Positions 17,297-26,080 of a DNA stretch of 64,000 nucleotides are shown here, piece by piece. Source of the stretch: Phaeobacter cretensis. Lineage in GTDB: Bacteria; Pseudomonadota; Alphaproteobacteria; Rhodobacterales; Rhodobacteraceae. The notes below the pieces were generated by a model. That model was not told where the DNA came from. It did no database searches and saw nothing but the letters and a program-made list of their open reading frames with translations. The number at the start of each line of letters is the position of its first letter. Position 1 is the first letter of the stretch. The stretch covers positions 62,001-126,000 of the forward strand of contig NZ_JBKBEU010000002.1 of NCBI RefSeq assembly GCF_047372505.1, written 5' to 3'. A program made the position numbers and the translations under genes.

Positions 17297-17737
17297 CTAT
17301 GGCACTTTGAGTGTGATTGTTTTGCTAAACATACCGCCGCCCGGGCGGCCTAACACGCGATGATCCTGGGCGCGGAGCGAGACTGTAATTGAGTGCTGTC
17401 CGCGAGGTAAATGTCCGATGAAAACGTTTGGTTGATAGGCGGTCATTATCTTTTGGGTGCCCAGATGCACGTGGGCGTGCCCGATGGCCAAGTTGTTCGC
17501 CTTACTGACGCAAAGATCCGTAAAGGTGAAATTCTTGACGTCAATTATCAAGCGCCAGCCTTCATTAGGCGCGTAGCCGGTCGTCACCTCAAGTTCTGGC
17601 AACGGTTGACCGTCGGGAAGAGTAACGAACAGGGCTCGAGGCAGGGAGCTGACTTGCGTGATCATTGGCAGACTTGCGCAGGTCATGGCCAGAGGTGCCG
17701 AAGCGAATAGGCTAAGGCTGAGAACTGTTCGCAGCAT
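17297..17737 (-). CDS. Small secreted protein, DUF4399-like
   Basis: 146 residues with an N-terminal signal segment (MLRTVLSLSLFASAPLAMTC) and a single beta-rich domain. The segment AIGHAHVHLGTQKIMTAYQP followed by LPRGQHSITVSLRAQDHRVLG resembles DUF4399-type proteins (GHxH...G.H...L...DH), with conserved histidines that could bind metal. Function unknown. It starts 5 bp after the DoxX-like gene, so it is the third gene of the leftward operon begun at 20224. Its place inside the TDA locus suggests a role in envelope tolerance or metal handling, which is inference. Confidence 0.6.
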   Translation of the reverse strand: MLRTVLSLSLFASAPLAMTCASLPMITQVSSLPRALFVTLPDGQPLPELEVTTGYAPNEGWRLIIDVKNFTFTDLCVSKANNLAIGHAHVHLGTQKIMTAYQPNVFIGHLPRGQHSITVSLRAQDHRVLGRPGGGMFSKTITLKVP

Positions 17738-17742
17738 ACCCG

Positions 17743-18801
17743 TTAGGCCGTCTGTGGATCGCTGATACGGCGCGGCGTGCGCCTTGGTAGGTCGATAGGT
17801 GCGCCACCGTGCAAGAAAAAGAACAAGAACACCCCATAGAGATTGCCGTGCAAGAGCGGAGATTCCTGCAGAGTTACGGCAAAGAAGGTGAAAGCGAATA
17901 GCAGGAATAGAGCGATCGGGCGTATCAATTGGCCCAAGGCAAGCAGAACACCGGCCATCAGCTCAATCGCCATCATGATCAATGCGACAACCTGCACGGG
18001 TAGCCCAAAGAGCTGCATACTACCGTGTTCTAAAATGGCGATCAGTAAGGTGGGTTGTAAGAACTTCACCGATATCGCGATTATTGCAAAAGTGGCACCT
18101 ATGGTCACTTGCACAAGGTTCCAGATCACACGAGGGGAGTTGGGCAGAAGTGCTGGGAGACTCGGTGGTAGGAGGCGGTCAACGCTGTAAGCACCCCCAC
18201 CAAAATGCATCAGTAATAGCGCGGGTGCTGCAAAGTGGAGGCCATAATATGAAATGAAATCAAGGGAAAATAGGCAGCTTCCCAGGCCCGCCAGGCATAC
18301 TATCCCTAGGGCCGCAGCACGTGTCCCAAAGCCCAACACCAGAAACACGGATGAGATCAGAGCAGGAAGTGCCAACCAGTCCCACCCTGGCACAAGCGCC
18401 AGCTGCATATCGGGGACGAATAATGTTGGAGTGCTCCAAATCTCAACACCATGGCGGGGGAGGCCTCCTAACGCATTTAGGCCGACAGTCGTTCCTAACC
18501 CGATTCGTAGACATAATGGCCCCCAACTTTCACCACGTTTGCGCAAAGGTTGGCAAAGCCTTTCTTCGATTGGTCGTAAAGCCTGCCCGGTGAAGACCAC
18601 AGCAAAGGTGATGACGGCGCTAAGGACTGAAAAGCCCATCAGCAGTGTCGGGTTTCTAAACAGATTTGGCACTGTACGTTGGGAAAGGATTTGAACCTCG
18701 TCCGGGGTAAGCAACCATGGTTCGTGAGCGGCTGCGGATCCGCCGATTAGGCAAATGCCTAGACTGAGGGCAGCAATATGGGCAGGGCAGGGCTGCACCA
18801 T
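17743..18801 (-). CDS. DoxX-like multi-pass membrane protein
   Basis: 352 residues: a signal-like N-terminus (IAALSLGICLIGGSAAAHEPW) followed by about eight membrane segments. The start AHEPWLLTP after cleavage and the helices around GPLCLRIGLGTTVGLNALGG and GFGTRAAALGIVCLAGLGS are of DoxX/quinol-oxidase-subunit-like proteins. The ATG at 18801 has AAGGAG 7 bp upstream; the GTG at 18807 overlaps that site and is less likely. It is the second gene of the operon, between the PAP2-like protein and the small secreted protein. Function unknown; a redox or respiratory role is only suggested by the DoxX resemblance. Confidence 0.65.
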   Translation of the reverse strand: MVQPCPAHIAALSLGICLIGGSAAAHEPWLLTPDEVQILSQRTVPNLFRNPTLLMGFSVLSAVITFAVVFTGQALRPIEERLCQPLRKRGESWGPLCLRIGLGTTVGLNALGGLPRHGVEIWSTPTLFVPDMQLALVPGWDWLALPALISSVFLVLGFGTRAAALGIVCLAGLGSCLFSLDFISYYGLHFAAPALLLMHFGGGAYSVDRLLPPSLPALLPNSPRVIWNLVQVTIGATFAIIAISVKFLQPTLLIAILEHGSMQLFGLPVQVVALIMMAIELMAGVLLALGQLIRPIALFLLFAFTFFAVTLQESPLLHGNLYGVFLFFFLHGGAPIDLPRRTPRRISDPQTA

Positions 18802-18857
18802 GGGCACACTCCTTCGCTAAGGATCTGGTAGGTCGCAGAGCCAGCCTGACAGGCATT

Positions 18858-18891
18858 ATCCCCGTAGCAAGTGGGCCCCTGCTACGGGGAT
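18858..18891 (-). terminator. Strong intercistronic hairpin
   Basis: ATCCCCGTAGCA and TGCTACGGGGAT form a perfect 12-bp stem around a 10-nt loop, 7 bp after the stop of the PAP2-like gene. There is no T-run after it on the minus strand. It may attenuate read-through or protect the upstream message. Confidence 0.65.
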
Positions 18892-18898
18892 GGTTCGG

Positions 18899-20224
18899 TT
18901 ATTGTGACAGTTTGGTCGACAGGATACCGGCGCAATCGGTCGCGGCACTGCTTTCTGAGTTCAGAACAGCGTTGACCGGGGTCAAGAATTCAGAGCTGAT
19001 ATGGTTACCGATCTGATAGCCGAGCATGTCCCCAACTGTGTTGGACCGACGGTAGTGTACGCCGCCGATCACACGGGATTCTGATTCTTCTTCCGCGAAT
19101 TGCGCAAAAGTCTGATAATTGCGGCTGTAGCCGTCCTTCCCTTCAAAGCTAAAGGTGAACTCGTCAGCGCCAAATACAGCTTCCATTACCTGCTGGGCGG
19201 CGCTGCCACTGGTGCAGTGTTGGCAGGGATACTCAGGATGCATCGGTGCTGCCACCAGTGACGCCCAATCGTCCATCGCATCCATTTGCGGGTTCTCATA
19301 CCCGTTACCAAGAGCGGCAATCGCGGTCTCGGGGCGCCATAATTGGTAGGTGTACTTCGCATTGAATCCGGCGATCAATGCGTCGGTTAGTGCGATGTTC
19401 AGCAGGGCCAGTGTCCGGGCTTCCTCAACAAGGGGGAGCTCGCAAGCGCGGCTGCTGTCGCGAGCAATCTGGTTCCATGCCCCGGAGCCTGACCCAGCAT
19501 GGAGTTTTGCAATGGCGATCAACTCTGGATCAGCCTGCGAAGCGGCTCCGCCAAGTATGGCAACTTCTGCCAAGTCTCGCTGAAATTGCAGGCTATTGAG
19601 TTGGGGCGGCGGAGGGACATCAAACTGCTTTGCTGAGGTCAGAGCAAAGGGCTGCATCTTACGGATCTTTGGGGCGACCATTGGACGTTCAGACGTCGGT
19701 TGGTAGATGCCAACATCTTTAGGTCCGGGAGTGAAGTCGCTGGAAAAATCGGCCCCATCAGCCTCGCGTAGATCCAGCACCGCCTGCGCAGCGGCTTTGC
19801 CTAGCTTAATGCCACTATCCAGGGCCATAGCATCCGATACACTTGCGAATGCATCTTGGGCAGTTGCGGCTAAGTCGGCGCTCTGTTCAGGCATGAGAGC
19901 CTGCATTACGGTCAACGCAGCTTGTGTCACGGCCGCGCTTCGATCGGCAGTGGGGTCTTTCGGACCGTTGTAGGCAAACGCGTGATAGGTACCATCGACG
20001 GCATTGGCGGCGTCGAACATGGCAGCGTGCAACAGCGTCAGGTTCCGCTGGCGTTGGGCACCAGGCCATTTTTCTTTGGCGGCAAAGCGCATTGCGGTCT
20101 CTTGCCAATCCGCAGCCAGTTCGGCCTGTACCGGTGCGCTGGTTGAGAAAAATAAAGTGGCAGCCAGCCCGGTGATACAGGCCTTAGATAGCGGTTTGCG
20201 GGTCCAGTGGGTCTGGGTCAACAT
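18899..20224 (-). CDS. PAP2/vanadium-haloperoxidase superfamily protein, exported
   Basis: 441 residues with a signal peptide (ITGLAATLFFSTSAPVQA). The PAP2 active site is spread over three blocks: YTYQLWRPETAI (Arg), HPEYPCQHCTSGSAAQQVME (central His in CQH instead of the usual SGH or AAH), and ESRVIGGVHYRRSNTVGD (the SRxxxGxHxxxD block with Arg and His). This layout is that of bacterial vanadate-dependent haloperoxidase-like proteins, which may be peroxidases or acid phosphatases. Cysteines beside the central His are unusual. It is the first gene of a leftward three-gene operon with its own RBS (GAGG). The function in a TDA locus is unknown. Confidence 0.8.
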   Translation of the reverse strand: MLTQTHWTRKPLSKACITGLAATLFFSTSAPVQAELAADWQETAMRFAAKEKWPGAQRQRNLTLLHAAMFDAANAVDGTYHAFAYNGPKDPTADRSAAVTQAALTVMQALMPEQSADLAATAQDAFASVSDAMALDSGIKLGKAAAQAVLDLREADGADFSSDFTPGPKDVGIYQPTSERPMVAPKIRKMQPFALTSAKQFDVPPPPQLNSLQFQRDLAEVAILGGAASQADPELIAIAKLHAGSGSGAWNQIARDSSRACELPLVEEARTLALLNIALTDALIAGFNAKYTYQLWRPETAIAALGNGYENPQMDAMDDWASLVAAPMHPEYPCQHCTSGSAAQQVMEAVFGADEFTFSFEGKDGYSRNYQTFAQFAEEESESRVIGGVHYRRSNTVGDMLGYQIGNHISSEFLTPVNAVLNSESSAATDCAGILSTKLSQ

Positions 20225-20290
20225 CGGAATACCTCGTCCGTGAAATTACACCTACAGGTAGAAACTCTTTGGCTGATTGCACAAATCGAA

Positions 20291-20327
20291 AGTCCCGAAG
20301 ACGCCCCTCAGCTTTTCTTCTGGGACG
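20291..20327 (-). terminator. Hairpin downstream of the SLC13 gene
   Basis: GTCCCGAAGA (20292-20301) pairs with TCTTCTGGGAC (20316-20326) with one bulged base. On the minus strand it lies 28 bp after the SLC13 stop and is followed by TTTCGATTTG. It probably separates this gene from the PAP2 operon. Confidence 0.6.
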
Positions 20328-20353
20328 CCTTTGAGAGGATCAAATTAGTGGGA

Positions 20354-21787
20354 TCAGAGCATATTCAATAGGTGCCACCACAGCAGATCCAGTGGTGCGA
20401 GCAGCAATAAGCTGATGAAAAATAGGCTTAGGCAGAGACGTATCACGGCACTTGCAGGCAGATTGCCCGCTTGGATCGCTGCGATTAAGGGAGGGGCTTG
20501 GAACGGCAGGAATACATTGGAAAATGCCACAACCTGCGTCATCAGTACAGTTTCCAACGGGAGGCCGGTGGCATCAGATAATTCGCCAGCCAATGGCGTC
20601 ATAACAGCGGGTACCCCAGGAAGATTTGTGATCATTGCCACCAACGTCGAAAGGCCTATCAGGATCGACGTGTTCCAGACCGGCCAATCCGCAGCAAAGG
20701 CTACCTTGCCGGTGATAGCACCAACGACGGCCTCGCCCAGACCGGCAGAAGATATGACCGAGCCCAGTCCCATAATGCCTGCAACAAATAACAGCGCACC
20801 ATAGCTCAGATCAGTATTGATGCAGCCCTTGCGCGTCAGGTCAGCGCCGGGAAGCAGGCAAATTAATGCGGCGGCCATTCCGACCCATGCTGGGGAGATC
20901 ATATGAATTTGGTCTGTGAACCAGAGTACAAGACAAAGGGCCAATACAATGCTCAGCATCCGTTCTTGACGGCTGAAGGGAGTAGGATCGCTTGGTGCCT
21001 TAGTGCTTCGCAATGGGATACGATCGGGAAACATTATCATTGCGAGTCCGACTAAGACTGCAGATTTCACAATGCCAAGCACAGGAAAATGCAACAGCAG
21101 GTAGTCGAAATAGGAAATGTTGATCCCGTAGATGGTTTCCGCCATGCCCACCAGGATCATGTTTGGTGCGTTGGCGGGGAGAATGGTGAATGCGGGCGCG
21201 AAGGTGCCAAACGTCGCAACCGCCAGCATCGCAGTACGGCCATTAGAGGCCGAACCAAAGCCGATGCGCTCTGCTAGGGCGGCGATCACCGGAAGTAGAA
21301 TCATTATCCGTCCGATAGAAGAAGGCATTACAAATGCCAAAGCCACAGAGAAGGCGACGATACCGGTTAAAAGGCCGCCATAGCTGCGTAGTGGTAGCAG
21401 CGCGAGGACTGCCGCTGCACGCTTGTCCAGAGTGGTGTGTTTGATCGCAGCGCCAAGAATTAAGCCGCTGAATAATAACCAAAATGTTGAAGAGTGAAAA
21501 CCGGAAAATATGGTCTCCGGTGTAGCCACACCAAACACAACTGCGATGAGAAAAAATGCGAGTGCGGTCCAATACTCTGGCACAAGGCCTGTGGCCCATA
21601 GCCCGATAGCGCTGATCGACAGGGCTGCCACGATCGCAAGATCCGGGGACAAATATGCCGAAGTCGCCACGGCGGCAAACGCCGCACAGGCGAGGACCAA
21701 CAGCAAGGTCCATAGCGAGCGGGTATTACGAAGCAACTGAATAAGGGCTGGCGGTGTTACCGGGGTGGGGGAGCTTTGATCGGTCAT
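20354..21787 (-). CDS. SLC13/DASS-family anion permease
   Basis: 477 residues with about twelve membrane segments. VPEYWTALAFFLIAVVFG, FVMPSSIGRIMILLPVI and ATFGTFAPAFTILPANAPNM are typical of the divalent-anion:Na+ symporter family (SLC13, ArsB/CitT superfamily), including the Ser-Ser-x-Gly and Pro-Ala-Asn substrate/Na+ motifs; the second half has ITNLPGVPAVMTPLA. Members move dicarboxylates, sulphate or other anions. Here it lies inside the TDA locus, divergent from trmO and the ABC operon, and shares with them a candidate TdaA box. Uptake of sulphate or a carboxylate precursor, or TDA movement, are all possible; none is shown by the sequence. Confidence 0.8.
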   Translation of the reverse strand: MTDQSSPTPVTPPALIQLLRNTRSLWTLLLVLACAAFAAVATSAYLSPDLAIVAALSISAIGLWATGLVPEYWTALAFFLIAVVFGVATPETIFSGFHSSTFWLLFSGLILGAAIKHTTLDKRAAAVLALLPLRSYGGLLTGIVAFSVALAFVMPSSIGRIMILLPVIAALAERIGFGSASNGRTAMLAVATFGTFAPAFTILPANAPNMILVGMAETIYGINISYFDYLLLHFPVLGIVKSAVLVGLAMIMFPDRIPLRSTKAPSDPTPFSRQERMLSIVLALCLVLWFTDQIHMISPAWVGMAAALICLLPGADLTRKGCINTDLSYGALLFVAGIMGLGSVISSAGLGEAVVGAITGKVAFAADWPVWNTSILIGLSTLVAMITNLPGVPAVMTPLAGELSDATGLPLETVLMTQVVAFSNVFLPFQAPPLIAAIQAGNLPASAVIRLCLSLFFISLLLLAPLDLLWWHLLNML

Positions 21788-21871
21788 GCGTCTGACGGTC
21801 CTCTGATCGCGTATCAGGATCCGATATGCAGTCCCTTAGGGTCGTGAATCCAATCGATTTATCAGAGACGG

Positions 21872-21956
21872 GACCTCATGAAATCCAAAGGTTCCGCTGA
21901 CCTCAAGGTTCCTGAAGGAGTTGGAAGGAGTTGACTGTGACCTCAGTATTTCTGAG
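21872..21956. promoter_or_regulatory. Candidate LysR (TdaA) box and GACCTCA repeats between SLC13 gene and trmO
   Basis: CTCAGTATTTCTGAG (21942-21956) is a 5-bp dyad with a 5-nt centre and T-N11-A geometry, the same as at paaZ2. GACCTCA is present three times as a direct repeat (21872, 21899, 21939); the last copy forms the left arm of the dyad. The region lies near the middle of the 307-bp divergent gap. Confidence 0.5.
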
Positions 21957-22094
21957 TTCATCCATCTGGTATTCAAATTTTACGACCTTCCGTTTGCGTC
22001 ATATTAGAGGTTAACCGTTCTACGGTGGCCCGCCCGATCCTGCCCTTGCAGGTGAGCCAGCCCTTTTCCTTTCACAGACCGTTTGCGAGACACC

Positions 22095-22553
22095 ATGACC
22101 GATACGACTCGGCTTTTGACAATACCCTCTGAAACAATTGAGGTTCGACCAATTGGAGTTATCCGTACCGGGTTTGAGCACGTAAAGGATTGTCCAATGT
22201 CAGGGCGACGCAATGCCACGCTGAGCCGGATTGAAGTGGCGCTGGAGTATCAGTCGGCGTTGCACAATATCGAATTGGCCTCGCATCTTTGGGTGCTCTA
22301 TTGGTTGCATAAATCCGACCGTAGCGCCCGCGTGCGCCAAGCCCGAGGCAATCAGGTGGCGCGTGGTGTCTTTGCTAGTCGCGCCCCAAACCGTCCAAAT
22401 CCCATTGGGCTAAGCGCGGTGCGATTGGTGGAGTATTCACATGGGATTCTGACGATCAGTGGTTTGGACTGTATCGACGGCACGCCTGTAGTGGATCTGA
22501 AACCGGTCGTTCCGAAAGAAGATGCCTGCCCTGAGGCGACCATCGGCTGGTAA
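22095..22553 (+). CDS. TrmO/TsaA-like SAM-dependent tRNA t6A methyltransferase
   Basis: 152 residues, the core length of the family. IEVRPIGVIRTGFE begins the beta-barrel fold, and FASRAPNRPNPIGLSAVRLV is the family signature. TrmO methylates N6-threonylcarbamoyladenosine at position 37 of tRNA-Thr in E. coli; single-domain homologues are often placed beside metal transporters and may act on other small substrates. The ATG at 22095 (MTDTTRLL) is preferred over the TTG at 22083. It is the first gene of a rightward five-gene run with a nickel/peptide-type ABC transporter, an odd setting for a tRNA-modifying enzyme, so a substrate other than tRNA should be considered. Confidence 0.8.
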   Translation: MTDTTRLLTIPSETIEVRPIGVIRTGFEHVKDCPMSGRRNATLSRIEVALEYQSALHNIELASHLWVLYWLHKSDRSARVRQARGNQVARGVFASRAPNRPNPIGLSAVRLVEYSHGILTISGLDCIDGTPVVDLKPVVPKEDACPEATIGW

Positions 22554-22595
22554 GCCGCCCACGGATTTCACCGTCGCCAATAGAAGAGTAGACTC

Positions 22596-24194
22596 ATGCG
22601 GTTATTTCGAATTTTCTGTCGTCATCTATTTAGCCGTCAATCGGCATCCGGGCTGTTGCTTGGGGCAGTATTTTTGGGGATGCCGGGTATGCAGCCCTTG
22701 CCAGCGGCAGAACCGTATCGGCAGAGGCAGTTGGTGATTACCGACAGCAAGGGTGACCGCGGAATGCTCGCGCCTTATGTGCATCGCAAAAATGGGATTG
22801 CCTATCTCTACACCTCCTATGTTTTTGACACGTTGATCAGCCAAGACGCGGACGGAAATCCGGCGCCTGGTCTGGCCCGATCCTGGGAACGTTCGGAAGA
22901 CGGGCTCACTTACTCCATCGCGTTGCAGTGGAACGCAAAATGGCACGACGGGACGCCTGTTACCGCCGACGACGTTGCCTTTACCCTGCGCTACATTACG
23001 GAACATCCGTATGTCTTTGGGTCATTAAAATCGATTGATCGGATTGAGGTCGAAAGCTCCCATGATTTCCAGATCCACACTAAACGTGCCGAATATGGCT
23101 TGATTGAGGGGGTTTTCTCGGCGGTCCCGATCCTGCCGCGGCATGTTTACGAAGGAGTCGCCGACCCCTTTCAATTTGCGACTCCCGAAGCGGCTACAGG
23201 GAGTGGCCCGTATCGATTGGTCACATATGACAAGGCACAAGGGCGTTACTTGCTCGAAGCAGTAGAGGACCACCCGCTAGGTCAATCAAGGTTTGAGCAG
23301 GTTCGGATCGTAAAAATGGGCCCTGATGCCGCGCTTCAAGCGATGAATGCCGGTGAGGTTGACATTATTTCGTACCTGCCGCCGGATCGTATTTCGGTGG
23401 CAAAGGCATCAGGTTTCACAGTGGAAACTGCTGCAAGCGGCCACGTCTTGAGATTGGGTTTCAATCATCGCGCACGCTTTGTTTCCAAAGAACTACGCCA
23501 TGCAATCGCCTATGCCGTTGATCGAAATACGTTGTTGGAGACTGCTTTCCCAGGGATCGCTGATCTTGCTGACACCGGGTATTTCCAAAAGGGATCTCGC
23601 TGGAAGAGTGCCGTACCTGCACCCACTTATGTATTTGATCCGGTAAAGGCGCACAAATTGCTGATCGAAGCTGGCTGGACACGGAGCGCCGAAGGCCAAT
23701 GGAAACATGCCGGTGAAGATATTCGATTGCGATTGGTTACCGACGGGCGCGAAGTGAAGCCCGCACGGGTGATCGCTGAGCAGCTTGAAGCATTTGGATT
23801 TACTGTCGATCTGCGCGTTATGGAAGTCGCGGCGTTGCGTAGTCTTGTGGCTGAGGGGGACTATGATCTGACATTGTTCTCCTCAAGTACCTTGGGCGAT
23901 CCCAGCAACATCAGTCGTCGCGTTTTCGGCAGGGGTTGGAACAGTGACCGTTTCCCTGCCGACCCCGAAATGACCAGTCTTATTAAGGAGCAGGTGGTTG
24001 CGAATACTCAAGCGGAGCGTAGAAAGGCATTGGTGGAGTTCCAGCAGCTTTATGCTGAAAACCTGCCTTCATATATGCTGATCAATCCGTTGATGGCTAC
24101 AGTGTTTAACGATAAGATTTCGGCGCCGTTTATGCCCGGTGGCGTGGCGATTGGCATCCCGTCGTCGCTGCACAAATCTCTGTTCCTAGAGTGA
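22596..24194 (+). CDS. Nickel/peptide-type ABC transporter substrate-binding protein
   Basis: 532 residues of the SBP family 5 (DppA/NikA/OppA fold). A long signal region (LLLGAVFLGMPGMQPLPAAE) is followed by VFDTLISQDADGNPAPGLARSW, WHDGTPVTADDVAFTLRYI and ELRHAIAYAVDRNTLL, all hallmarks of this family. The ligand (nickel, metal-chelate, opine, or peptide) cannot be told by eye. The start at 22596 (MRLFRIF) gives the signal peptide. It is followed 4 bp later by the first permease. The whole transporter is framed by TDA genes on both sides. Confidence 0.9.
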   Translation: MRLFRIFCRHLFSRQSASGLLLGAVFLGMPGMQPLPAAEPYRQRQLVITDSKGDRGMLAPYVHRKNGIAYLYTSYVFDTLISQDADGNPAPGLARSWERSEDGLTYSIALQWNAKWHDGTPVTADDVAFTLRYITEHPYVFGSLKSIDRIEVESSHDFQIHTKRAEYGLIEGVFSAVPILPRHVYEGVADPFQFATPEAATGSGPYRLVTYDKAQGRYLLEAVEDHPLGQSRFEQVRIVKMGPDAALQAMNAGEVDIISYLPPDRISVAKASGFTVETAASGHVLRLGFNHRARFVSKELRHAIAYAVDRNTLLETAFPGIADLADTGYFQKGSRWKSAVPAPTYVFDPVKAHKLLIEAGWTRSAEGQWKHAGEDIRLRLVTDGREVKPARVIAEQLEAFGFTVDLRVMEVAALRSLVAEGDYDLTLFSSSTLGDPSNISRRVFGRGWNSDRFPADPEMTSLIKEQVVANTQAERRKALVEFQQLYAENLPSYMLINPLMATVFNDKISAPFMPGGVAIGIPSSLHKSLFLE

Positions 24195-24198
24195 TCCG

Positions 24199-25239
24199 GT
24201 GGTAGATATCTCTACACATCAGCATCCTTCAGGGGTGGCGAAAACTGCGCGTTTTACATCGTCTGGTTTCAGTCGAGGCGCTCGTTTGCTGGCTGGGTTT
24301 TTTCTGAGATTTCTGATCTTCATATTTGTCGTAGTCCTTTGTTCTGTCCTTTCGCGTTTGATGCCCGGTGACACGCTGGAGGTGATGCTGTCGACGGATT
24401 TAGCTCGTGGTTTCGGAGCGGGGGAAGTGCTAAAACTGCAGGACAGTATGGGGCTGGGAGGGGATCTGGCATCGCAGGTCTGGGACTATTCTGTCAGGTT
24501 CGTATCGGGTGATCTGGGGTATTCTATTCCCCATGCGGCTCCGGTTGCGGAATTGTTGCTGGCGGCCGTACCCTGGACCGGGCTTTTGATCCTGAGCGCA
24601 ACACCAATTTTTCTTGTTTGTGGGACCTTGGCCGGGATCGAGGCAGGCTATACGCCGAAAGCTGGTCTGGATCGCTGGGTAACACCAGTAATTACCTTTC
24701 TTGCCAGCCTACCGCCGTTTACGGGTGCAGTTCTTTTGTTGCTCACATTTGGTATTATCTGGCCGGTCTTACCGGCCAGTGGTGCGGAGTCTTTGTTCCC
24801 GGTCTCGGATCGCTTGGGGCAAGCAACCGATATCGCACGCCACGCGATTTTGCCGGTGCTGGCGTTGGCTCTGCATGAGTTGGCGCGGTTCTACTTTTTG
24901 GCGCGTGCTGAAACTATCAGCTTGGTGCAACGTGATTTTGTCGTAAACGCAAGGGCCCGTGGGATATCTCCATGGCGGGTGCGTTGGGCCTATATCGGTC
25001 GCAGTTTGGTGCCGGTTTGTTTGTCCCGATTGAGCGATACGATGACCGGGCTGATCAGCGCCGTGTTCTTTGTTGAAATTGTCTTTTCCTACCCTGGAAC
25101 AGGGTACCTTATTTACACTGCCATTCTAGATCGAGATTATGATCTGCTACAGGGAGCAGTTGTTTTTATGGCTGGGTTCGTTCTTCTAGCGAACTGGCTT
25201 ATCGACGGTTTGGCGGGACGGCTTGCGGAACGTGGATGA
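24199..25239 (+). CDS. ABC transporter permease, DppB/NikB type
   Basis: 346 residues, GTG start 4 bp after the binding protein. An N-terminal polar extension precedes the first membrane span (FLRFLIFIFVVVLCSVL). The permease domain has six spans, and the coupling EAA-like loop reads VVNARARGISPWRVRWAY, which contacts the ATPase. A short substrate-side block (DLGYSIPHAAPVAELL) is typical of DppB-type subunits. It pairs with the DppC-type permease beginning 2 bp after its stop. Confidence 0.9.
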   Translation: MVDISTHQHPSGVAKTARFTSSGFSRGARLLAGFFLRFLIFIFVVVLCSVLSRLMPGDTLEVMLSTDLARGFGAGEVLKLQDSMGLGGDLASQVWDYSVRFVSGDLGYSIPHAAPVAELLLAAVPWTGLLILSATPIFLVCGTLAGIEAGYTPKAGLDRWVTPVITFLASLPPFTGAVLLLLTFGIIWPVLPASGAESLFPVSDRLGQATDIARHAILPVLALALHELARFYFLARAETISLVQRDFVVNARARGISPWRVRWAYIGRSLVPVCLSRLSDTMTGLISAVFFVEIVFSYPGTGYLIYTAILDRDYDLLQGAVVFMAGFVLLANWLIDGLAGRLAERG

Positions 25240-25240
25240 T

Positions 25241-26080
25241 ATGCAAGCTCTTCCTAGGCGTGGTGCGCCGTTTGGGATAATCTCCACAAGTTACTTGGGT
25301 GCGAAGATAGTTGTGGCGATCTGCCTTGCTATCTGGCTACTGGGCCGGCTCGAATGGTTGACTTACCATACTAGCCGAGACGTGCTGGTTGCTCCCGGGC
25401 GATCACATTGGCTGGGTACCAACGAGATTGGGCAAGACGTATTGACGGGTCTAATCCTTGCGACACCGACGACCCTCGCATTGGCCATGTTAACCGCCTT
25501 ATTTGCAGTGGCGCTCGCCCTTCTTGCAGCGAGTCTGGTCGTTTTCGGCGGGGGGATCTTGGCCGGGCTGGTACTGCGGGTCGTGGATATTCTCCAAGTC
25601 GTTCCGACAATGTTGCTGCTGTTGTTCATCGCCGCCTTGGCGAACCCTGGTTTTATGACGATGGTCTTCCTACTTGCTCTGACAGGTTGGAGTGACGACG
25701 TGCGTGTAGCCGTCACAGTGTTACGGCGTGAGGCGCGACGTGAGAACATTCAATACACACGGGCAATGGGGGCAGGCTGGCTCTATTGCTGGCGTTGGCA
25801 TCTCTTTGCGGCGCTTCAGCCGGTGATTGGTGCATTGCTGGTCCAGAATATTAGGCAGGCTGCACTAAAATCCGCAGGGCTTGGTTTTCTAGGACTGACG
25901 GATCCACGGCTGATAACCTGGGGGAGCATGATGCAATCAGCCATGGATCAACTTTATACCAGAGCGTGGACCTGGCTATTACTCCCACCTGCCATCTTGC
26001 TGTCGATGTTTCTTCACGCGACGCTGCGACTGGGCGAGCGACGTCTGCGTCACCATACAGGATTGGAGAAGGTGCTTTGA
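25241..26080 (+). CDS. ABC transporter permease, DppC/NikC type
   Basis: About 279 residues from the ATG at 25241; a TTG at 25223 in the same frame would overlap the previous gene. It shows the DppC-type N-terminal span (GAKIVVAICLAIWLLG), the characteristic HWLGTNEIGQDVLTGLI segment, five further spans and the coupling loop REARRENIQYTRAMGAGW. It overlaps the ATPase gene by 4 bp (TTGA). It forms the transmembrane pore with the preceding permease. Confidence 0.9.
   Translation: MQALPRRGAPFGIISTSYLGAKIVVAICLAIWLLGRLEWLTYHTSRDVLVAPGRSHWLGTNEIGQDVLTGLILATPTTLALAMLTALFAVALALLAASLVVFGGGILAGLVLRVVDILQVVPTMLLLLFIAALANPGFMTMVFLLALTGWSDDVRVAVTVLRREARRENIQYTRAMGAGWLYCWRWHLFAALQPVIGALLVQNIRQAALKSAGLGFLGLTDPRLITWGSMMQSAMDQLYTRAWTWLLLPPAILLSMFLHATLRLGERRLRHHTGLEKVL

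Noticed and set aside
25966..26076. Upstream extension of the fused ATPase
   Set aside because: Overlaps the permease by more than 100 bp; the TTGA overlap at 26077 with a good RBS is the natural start.
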